In this document: positions 56,301 to 64,000 of the stretch, piece by piece
Layout: every line of letters begins with the position of its first letter
Position numbering within the stretch: position 1 is the stretch's first letter
Assembly (NCBI GenBank): GCA_024704765.1
Contig: JAKMXF010000166.1
Location: 398,743 to 462,742, forward strand
Source: Oopsacas minuta
Lineage: Eukaryota > Porifera > Hexactinellida > Lyssacinosida > Leucopsacidae
DNA length: 64,000 bases
Direction of reading: 5' to 3'
Notes under the pieces: model-generated
Told to the model about the DNA's origin: nothing
Seen by the model: only the letters and a program-made list of their open reading frames with translations
Databases searched by the model: none
Position numbers and translations under genes: made by a program

Positions 56301-59300
56301 GTTCTATATCGTGAATCATACCTATACTGACTTATTTACTTTGCTACTTATTGTACTCAATAGGCCTTTCAGTCCACCTTCTTCCGCTACTCCTCCTCTT
56401 GCCTACACAAATAGAGCTTCTAGTTTAGGTACATTTGAGTCTGTACTGAATGACAGTAATATTAATGGAGGTAGTGTACCTCATCTAGACAGGATACATG
56501 ATTCTCCTTCTGCTGCCATTCTTTCTACAAAACAGCACTCCAACTCTTCTCTCACTTACTCTAATCTATCTCGTGTTCATAATGTTAAGTCTACCAGCTC
56601 TACTCCTGTTAACACTATCAAGCCTCCCATAAATCAAACATATATTGCTCAAGCGAATGAATTGGCCATGACGTCATCTGATAACAAGTAAGATATGTGT
56701 ATATATTTCATACAATTAGTTACTTATAACTCTTTAATAGACCTCAATTACAAGAAGAGATAGAAGCTCCTATCCTAGGAGATATAGATATAACTGCTTC
56801 ACCTGGTAGGATTATCACAAGAGATCATACATCATTCATTCAGGTTCCTCACTCACAAACTCCTGCTCACATACCTGTACCCTACGGACACACTCTACAG
56901 GGAGTTGACACCAAGCAAGGACTGTCTCGAGCTGATTATGCGCTACTTCATAATTCTGGGTTTCAAGAGGTTTTGTCTAACAAAGGAAACCTCGCGGATT
57001 CTAATACCTATCATACTTCACAGTCTTATCCGAGCAGAGCTTGTTTATCTGTACAACTAATGGCATTTCAATTACCACTTAATCCTATAGAGAATATTCT
57101 AGAAGGGTACTCTTCTCTTGCAATGTTTGATGCTCCAAAACAAGTATTCTGTACTTACAAACTATTCAAATGGCAACCTAACACAACTCCTAAACTCTCA
57201 TTGGTTAGAAAAGAGATCAGACCATCTGATAAGAGGATTACTCCTTACCTCTTGATGGAGGAGGCTACTTCTAGTCCAGGGTATTTATCCGGCTACCAGA
57301 TCACTTGTCAGTCTCATGTCAGGGAGCTTATCTCTTATCTACACACATACAAGATACAGTTTGATTTATGGGATGGAGAGAGTTTGATGCTAATAGGTAG
57401 TGGATTCATATCTCTCAAGCAATTAGTCTCTAATCATATGGAATCAGTTCAGATGATTAAAGAATTGGAATTATCATCTCTTGATGTTTTTAACTCAAAT
57501 GATATTCTAGTTCTAGACCAAAATGGACAGTTTTGTCACTCACAAGGTCGTACAGTACCTCAAGGGACTCTTGTAATAAGATATAGTTACATGCCTGACT
57601 TCTCTGATTCTTATGTTTGTAATTTTGAACATTTCTACTCTCTTGACAGAACTGATTACAATTCTATTCTTAATGGAGTTAAAGTTAAACAGCAGTCAGT
57701 CAGACAAGCTAAACGAGTATCGAAGGTTAGAACATAAATTTTCTCGTAAACACAATCAGTGCTTAACTAAATTTGTGGGTTAATCAATAATAGGATACTA
57801 CAGTAGAACTCTGATAAAGACGTACTCCAGTAAAATATTTTAGAATGCATCATTTCGAATTACAACCAAGAGATAACGGCCCCCTTCAATGCTGTGGCCC
57901 CCCGCGAAAGCGGTGTTGCTGGGGCGATAGTTACGGCACTGAACACAATACGTATTAGATAGTAGTTACGTAGTTGTTTGTAGGTCAAGGTTGCAACCGA
58001 ATACCATATGCAGCTTTATTTGTGCGATATATTTAATCATGCGAACGTGCGGTTTTCCGCATTTCGCATAATTTTATTTACGGATAACTTTAATAACGAA
58101 AATATCTTAGTTGTTAGATACATGGTTGGTTGTATCGCACGAATAAGCTGTATATGGTAGTTCAATATTCGGCTACCAATCGAATATTGTCATTATTCGG
58201 TCAGGAGCTGTTAAGCTACATGTTATTGGTGATGTTATTATTCAATACTTTTCAAGCTGCAGTTTAAATATATTTACTGTTCCGGCTATACATTAGTAAA
58301 AGGTTCAGTTTTGATCTCAGTGCCCTTTGGGTGTCGTAACCTCTAAACAGCCACATAATATATGATTAAGAGTGGTTATTACTATTATACATATATTTAC
58401 ACTATAGTAATCAAAGCTATTATCCAATACATTGTGGGTTGTAATATAGTGTGTAATTGTTCAAAATCTGTGATTTGTCTGCTTATTCTAACTGTGAATT
58501 ACGTATTATAATAATACCAATAATATATTATTATTTTCTCGTTCTTGTAGGCTAAACACATGACTGAGACAGATGATAGTCTTCGTAGTATGCTACACTC
58601 TACAGCTGATGCAAATAGGCCAACAGGGAAAGAGAACACTAGAAAGTTAGAACGTATGCGAATGGTGAGAGGGGCTTCAGGACATACTCCGAATATATCG
58701 GAAGTTTCTCAAATTAAGAGAAGGAAAGATTTCCAGATTTTGGATATGTATCGTAAAGATAGTAAATTTCAAAAAATAGATTCTCTTCTGACTGAATTCA
58801 TTTGTTCTGAGATATCAATAGATGCTGCTGCAGGTATAGCTTATTATTATGAACACGAATTGAAGAATCCATTCAGCGAGACTCTTGTCCTTAATATTGA
58901 GATTCCTGATAGCTCAATATCTCTTGTGTCCAACTCAAATGAGCTCAGATATTTGAAAAGTATATACAACTCTCTAACTCCTGTAGAAAACGATTTGATA
59001 CATTTCAGTGATCAAAAGAACGAACCTCAAATATTTTTACAACCAAAAGAATCTGTAATTGTTCCATTTAAATACCAATCATTTAGAATTCATTCTCTCT
59101 CAAATGAATCGAAACATTTAGAAATGTTTAAGATCCAAATTAGGTTCTTAACAGAGGAGAACAGAGCTATTTCAGTCCTAACATTTAATATAAATCCTCA
59201 ACCTGTACTTACTGACTACACAATGCATTTCTATCATCCAGAGAGGATATTCTTTAGAAAAACATTCCTCCTACCTTCAACAATGTTTTCCCGTTCCACT

Positions 59301-60098
59301 GCTGACAATTTTGATGAAGTATCAGCGTTGTGTTCAGATAAAAACGTATTTGCTGTTTTTACTCGTAACGAAGTTGGTGATTCACTGCAGCTTCACGTGA
59401 AAGTTGCTTGTGAGAATCAAATTAATCAATACACATTCTTTCTAATGATATACAACGATAAATACCTTTCTAAGCCCACTCAAACTTGGGAGATTTGCAT
59501 TCACCCACTTGCACGTATCGATATGAATTGCACGATAGGTCAATCTTGCTTCGCTAAAGTCTACATCAAAGGTACAGCATATACTCGTGTAGTCCAGTGT
59601 TACAGTTCTCATCCACATGTTGTGCAGATACAACCAAAGGAAAAATTTGTGTTAACAGCAAACTCAATGATGGAAATTAATCTAGGAGTAAAACCAACAT
59701 TTATTGGCAATAGAAATATGTGTGTGAATGTTGTTGATCGCGAAATGTCACAGATAATTCAACAATGGATGATTTGTATTAATTCAAAAGAACCAAATAT
59801 ATCTCGTTCGTATCGTATAACAATACCAACACACGATTCTGTTATTACTACCAAAAGAATAACATTCAGAAATCCGTACTCGAAGAGAAAAGAATTTTTC
59901 TTACATTGCTCGCGAGCAGATATTCTGACTTTTAAGGAGAACAGCTTCCAAGTAAACGGACTCACTACTCACACTATTTTTCTAAACTTCCAACCAGTTT
60001 CCTACTCACTAGAACTCGATATTCTTATCTTTATCAACGATAAACAGGACAACACTGAAGAATGTTTTTGTATTCAAATTTCTTATGAAAATGTTTGA
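53375..60098 (+). CDS. NPHP4: Nephrocystin-4, five exons
   Basis: Exons: 53375-54442, 55395-55804, 56364-56687, 56741-57725, 58551-60098. All introns are GT..AG and phases agree, giving 4335 nt and 1444 residues (human protein about 1426). NPHP4 is a structural component of the ciliary transition zone and works with NPHP1 and RPGRIP1L. Recognisable stretches in order: KFLGRTWVSPP, the RVGIHNGL block (exon 1), PCQ-type Pro/Ser-rich linker (exons 2-3), the C2-like region with IQFDLWDGESLMLIGSG (exon 4), and the MSP/Ig-like C-terminal half with HFYHPERIFFRKT, KPTQTWEICIHPL and FINDKQDNTEECFC (exon 5). An ATG nine bases upstream (53366) is also possible. Intron 1 (952 nt) holds a 12-bp hairpin at 54961-54991, and intron 4 holds MITE sequence. 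Confidence 0.95.
57990..58175. mobile_element. MITE in NPHP4 intron 4
   Basis: TACCATATGCAGCTTTATTT at 58002 is inverted at the right as ...CGAATAAGCTGTATATGGTA ending at 58159, and CCGAATA/TATTCGG lies just outside. No ORF. A separate CAGTAGAACTCTGATAAAG end at about 57801 marks another fragment in the same intron. Confidence 0.65.
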
Positions 60099-60759
60099 AT
60101 ACTTTTGTCAGCTATACATTATTCGCCTACTAATATTACTTTTCAGAATGTGTCGGATTTAATAAAGGCAATGGTAATAAGTTTTTTTAAATATCGCCCA
60201 CCACCGCCACTTGATTCCTTACGTTTTGCAACCTAATAAAATAATTGTGGTATCATAAATTCAAAATCACTCCATAATAATTATTCGTGCTGAAGCGTAA
60301 ACACTGCTTAAGCTAATGTGGTATATGAGCGAATATCATATTGTTGAGAGAATTATGTTACAAATTCATTATTCCTAGATATTGTAATTCAATTTTCTCC
60401 ATTTTTGGTACAATTAACCACTTCAATATTAATTAGTACCAAAATCCAGGAGTTTTACACGAATATCTCTAAATTCATCACTAATTACCTAGCAAAATAG
60501 TATCCCTTCTTTACAAGAGGAATTAGTCCTAATTAACTTGCGATTTGGAATTTGTAGTTCTCATATAGCTTAGCTGTAACGTATAACACTGCTTAATTAG
60601 AACACATCGTGTTGCGTCGATTGAAATTCAACCTAGTATTACAATACAGTTTGACTCGTATAAAAAGGTATATTCCTCAGTAGTTAATTAAATAAACTAT
60701 TGAGTCAATCAATTTCAAAATTACAATTCAATTTTATTGCCTAATACTAACAACACACT
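60099..60759. other. Intergenic between NPHP4 and the CBM48 gene
   Basis: AT-rich. It must contain the NPHP4 3' end and the promoter of the next gene. No site is assigned with confidence. Confidence 0.4.
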
Positions 60760-62124
60760 ATGACTAGTTCAGGTTATTCTTCAGACAATGAGACTCCTTT
60801 CGGTTCTACCGTCTCCTCCTATATCGACCTGAGAGAAGTTGATGGAGCTTCTAATTTCAGGGAAGATTTCAAGATTATTGGTAAGTTTTTATAAAACTAT
60901 CATTTCTTGCGGAATTATTGCATTTAAATTAATAGCTAATTTTGTTATGTATATTACATAATGTTATGAAGAGTTTATTCTATTTTAGAAAAGAAGTTAA
61001 GCACAGCTACTTTTAACGAACAGGACTGGGTGAAATGCAAGTTCTCTCTGGTGACGGATAAGAAGTACTCCAATGTGATATTAATGGGGGACTTCACCTC
61101 ATGGGATAGTTACCCTATTACTCTTCAAGCATGCGAAAAGGGTTACGAAACTACAGTCATGCTGTTAAAAGGTGTATACGAGTACAAGTTCAGGGCAGAC
61201 GGGAAATGGACTTCAGATCCTCAAAATCCTTACAAGACTGCTAATTATGGAAACTCTCTCCTTTACGTTGGTATCAACCCCTTAGATTGGAAATGCAATC
61301 ACTGGAGAATGCCGAATCTCGAATATATTCGTCCTAATTGCAACTTCTGGTACTTCATAGAAGTACCTACAGGATTGACTGTTGAAGTAGGTAAGGCTGG
61401 ACTACGTAAAAGGCCATTATATGTCTTCCTACCGCCGGGCTATGAATCTGCTTCCTCTCCTCTGCCAGTTGTGTACACTATAGATGGTTACGATTCATTT
61501 TCTAATGGCAACGAAGGTCGTTTCTTAGATCAGTTTCTTGATTCCAAATGGAAAAGCGGATCCCTTCCTGAATTCATCTTTGTTGCTATTCCTAGTATGG
61601 AAGTTGCTTTCCCTGGATTTGAGAAGAAAGATTTATTTATTAAGAATTTCTCTGAAATCGAAAATGAAGCTTATCTTAAATTTCTTATCGATATAGTTGT
61701 CCCTACCATAAAGTCGAAATATAATGTCAGTTCAGATCCGAAGCACTCTGTTATAATGGGAGACCATTATGGTGGATTGGCCGCGTTTGTTGCTAGCCTT
61801 CTGTATCCAGAAACCTTTGGTCAAGCTATTTCCCTCTCTCCTTCTTTCGGATATCATGATCGTAACAATTCGTCAATCTTTGACTTTATGCGTAGTCAAA
61901 AACCGACCATGAAATCATTATTCTATCTAGACTCATCCAATATACCTGGAGATAATAAACATATGACTGAAGCTATGGCTACACATCTATCCAAGAGTAA
62001 GATTCCTTCAGTTAATTATCTACATCAAAATCTATGCTTCGATCCATTGGAAAATAAAGCAAGGCTTTCTAACCCGGATTGGCAAATGCGCGTTGAAAAA
62101 GCTCTTCACTTTATTTTCAAATAA
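60760..62124 (+). CDS. CBM48 glycogen-binding domain fused to an esterase-fold domain lacking the catalytic Ser
   Basis: Exon 1 is 60760-60880 (start MTSSGYSSDNETPF), exon 2 is 60989-62124. The 108-nt intron (GTAAGT...TTTTAG) joins in phase, giving 418 residues. Residues about 55-135 form a CBM48 module as in AMPK-beta (VILMGDFTSWDSYPITL, GVYEYKFRADGKWTSDPQNP), expected to bind glycogen-like glucans. Residues about 175-418 are an esterase-D/enterochelin-esterase fold (PLYVFLPPGYES, VVYTIDGYDSF). The nucleophile elbow G-x-S-x-G reads GDHYGG with His300 in place of Ser, and the terminal catalytic His block is missing. It therefore looks like a pseudo-esterase with a glucan-binding arm. There is no signal peptide, so it is probably cytosolic. 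Confidence 0.85.
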
Positions 62125-62394
62125 TCCTGACGTTAATCAGCACTCATACACATAATTTCCAAATTTCCCCTGTTTCATGACTCAAATAATGTAAATATCT
62201 GTATTCTGTCTCCCTAAACTACATATACTATTAACTTGAATAATTACATTTAACACACGTGTTCTTTGAATTATGTTCTGTGGGTTGGATATACTGTTTA
62301 CATATTTTATGCCTGTGTCGTAGTTCCAGTTTGTAATTACAAGATACTTACTTGATATTGAAACTATTCATTCTTCTAACCCATTTTTATTATA
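62125..62394. other. 3' flank of the CBM48 gene
   Basis: No coding sequence. It ends at the TA target of the Tc1 element. Confidence 0.4.
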
Positions 62395-63744
62395 CAGTGT
62401 CGGTCAAAATGAATTGCTCAAGATGAATGTATACAGTATAGTAAATGTCAAATTGTATACACTGGCCAGATAGTTGAATTCTTGCGAAACCATACTCAGC
62501 CATTTGTATTTTGACAAATAACACACCACACAGCTAATCCACTCATTATATTTGCACAACTTGCAGTTTTTATTTTGTATTCCTTTTTTTCCAATTTATC
62601 TGTTTTTATCGAATTTTCAATGCCTTCTAAACCCCGAATTTCCATTGAAAATCGAGCCAACCTGATACTACTTTCAGAAAGTGGCCATACTCAGATGGAG
62701 GTAGCTAAAATGGTTGGGTGTAGCCAAAAAAGTGTAGCCAAGATCCTTAAGAAACACAGGCTGACTGGCACGGTAAGAGACCTCGCTATTCCGCGTAGGC
62801 CTCGTGTCACAACCAAAAGGCAAGACAATTTATTGGTCAGAAAATGCAAAAAGGATCGATTTAAGACTGCTATTCAGATCAAAACTGAAGTGTTATCAGA
62901 ATATTCGATAAAACTTTCCACTTCAACAGTTCAGAGAAGGTTACGAGGGGCTGGACTGTTCGGACGAAACCGCGAAGGAAGCCCCGCCTTACTATCAAGC
63001 ACAAAAGAGACCGACTTTCCTTCACAAGATCGAACAAGTATTGGAATACTGAAGAATGGGCAAGAGTTGTGTTCAGTGACGAATCTAGGTTCCTACTGTA
63101 TACTAATGACGGGAGAGCCTACGTCAGGAGGATGAAAAGGGAGGAGTTCTCAGGGAGGTGTCTTCAAAAACTTGCAAGTTTGGTGGAGGTGGCATCATGG
63201 TTTGGGGATGGTTTTGCTGGAGTGGCGTAGGACTCTTGTGGAAAGTATCTGGGAACCTCAAGACAATTCCTACATTGATATATTGGAAAATGCACTAATC
63301 CCAAGCGTTGATTTGCATTCTCTACACTCTGGATGGACCTTTCAGCAAGACAACGCCCCATGCCATAGGTCAAAGGGTACTAAGCAATGGTTTGGTGAGC
63401 AAAAAATAGAGGTTATGAATTGGCCTGCTCAGTCACCTGATCTAAATCCGATTGAGAATCTTTGGGATCACATTTCCCTCAGAATTCAAGAGAAAAGCCC
63501 ATCCAACCACTCAGAGTTGTGGAATGCCATATTAAGCACTTGGGATAGCATCGACATTAACAGGCTCCATACTCTAATTGAGAGTTGCCGCAAAGATGTA
63601 AAGCCGTAATTCAAGCAAGAGGAGGTTCTACTAAATACTAACAACAATTTACTTGATTATAATAAAGCATTATAGTTAAAATCAGTCATAGATATAAGAA
63701 ATTGGGGTAAATTTATTCTGAGCAATTCTTTTTGACCGGCACTG
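62395..63744 (+). mobile_element. Tc1-family DNA transposon, 1350 bp, TA target
   Basis: CAGTGTCGGTCAAAATGAAT at 62395 and the inverse ATTCTTTTTGACCGGCACTG ending at 63744 are bounded by TA at 62393-62394 and 63745-63746. Length and ends fit Tc1 elements. The two termini still match at most positions, so the copy is not ancient. Confidence 0.93.
62620..63609 (+). pseudogene. Tc1 transposase (DD34E), frameshifted
   Basis: From ATG 62620: a helix-turn-helix paired-like domain (TQMEVAKMVGCSQKSVAKI), then a second HTH (SIKLSTSTVQRRLRGAGLFG). The catalytic core is split over frames: FSDESRF (first Asp, about 63075), QQDNAPCHRS (second Asp) and SPDLNPIENLWDH (Glu), with 34 residues between the last two, i.e. 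DD34E. Frameshifts near 62965 and between about 63130 and 63260 disable it. Confidence 0.88.
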
Positions 63745-64000
63745 TATCTCTGACGAAAACTCTGTTAGAGTAATCACAATCATATTCTTTGATCTACATA
63801 TCAATTTGGTACTCGTATAACGATACAAAAGTATTATTTGTGCGTGGTGTCCAAAAATCAGATTGTCTATTGTCCAAACACGCCTATACAAGTGACAAGT
63901 AGCATATAATAGTATGACATACATAATGATCTTGCACATTACTTATTTAGGCAATGTTTGACTGTTCGTGGGTAGATCAAATACTTTGTGCTTTCAATTT
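63745..64000. other. Right flank, nothing recognised
   Basis: About 250 bp to the window edge, AT-rich, with no supported gene. Confidence 0.4.

Overview
The window looks like animal nuclear DNA: AT-rich, intron-bearing and full of small DNA transposons. Genes found only in eukaryotes (AP-4 beta, nephrocystin-4, an adhesion GPCR, Rab GTPases, TRAF and NHL proteins, GSTs, a UGT) and very short introns (40 to 70 nt in places) suggest an early-branching metazoan. A sponge, possibly a glass sponge, is my best guess, but the sequence alone does not prove it.

Layout. 0-3 kb: a Golgi B4GALNT3/4-type glycosyltransferase (-). 3-9.5 kb: nested MITEs, then a direct tandem duplication of a four-TM protein gene, faintly TMEM179-like. 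9.9-12.4 kb: AP4B1 (+), a single exon. 13.8-31.4 kb: accessory DNA with decayed NHL-repeat genes, a nearly complete hAT transposon with 8-bp target-site duplication, two broken TRAF genes (one split by a MITE), a Rab-like GTPase, Helitron-like elements and a perfect 133-bp-arm foldback. 31.8-37.5 kb: a complete 12-exon adhesion GPCR (-) with three C-type-lectin-like domains; all splice phases close to give 1025 aa. 37.8-46.2 kb: a second Rab-like gene, a 1.1-kb foldback with 513-bp arms, and a detoxification group (GST, UGT, GST). 46-53 kb: MITEs, a truncated NHL gene, a third Rab-like gene and a 1.7-kb foldback whose right arm ends 47 nt before the NPHP4 start codon. 53.4-60.1 kb: complete five-exon NPHP4 (+), 1444 aa. 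60.8-62.1 kb: a two-exon CBM48 plus esterase-fold protein lacking the catalytic serine. 62.4-63.7 kb: a dead Tc1 transposon with intact ends.

How the genes relate. Housekeeping genes (AP4B1, NPHP4, the glycosyltransferase, the CBM48 protein) are intact and unrelated in pathway. Between them lie receptor and signalling families (NHL, TRAF, Rab) in gene birth and death. The most unusual pattern is the Rab trio: the C-terminal halves (G4/G5 region) are almost identical in DNA, while the N-terminal halves (P-loop, switch I and II) are strongly different and partly lack catalytic residues. That implies repeated gene conversion or module swapping. Three near-perfect long inverted repeats, which would fold into long double-stranded RNA if transcribed, are the other outstanding structural feature.
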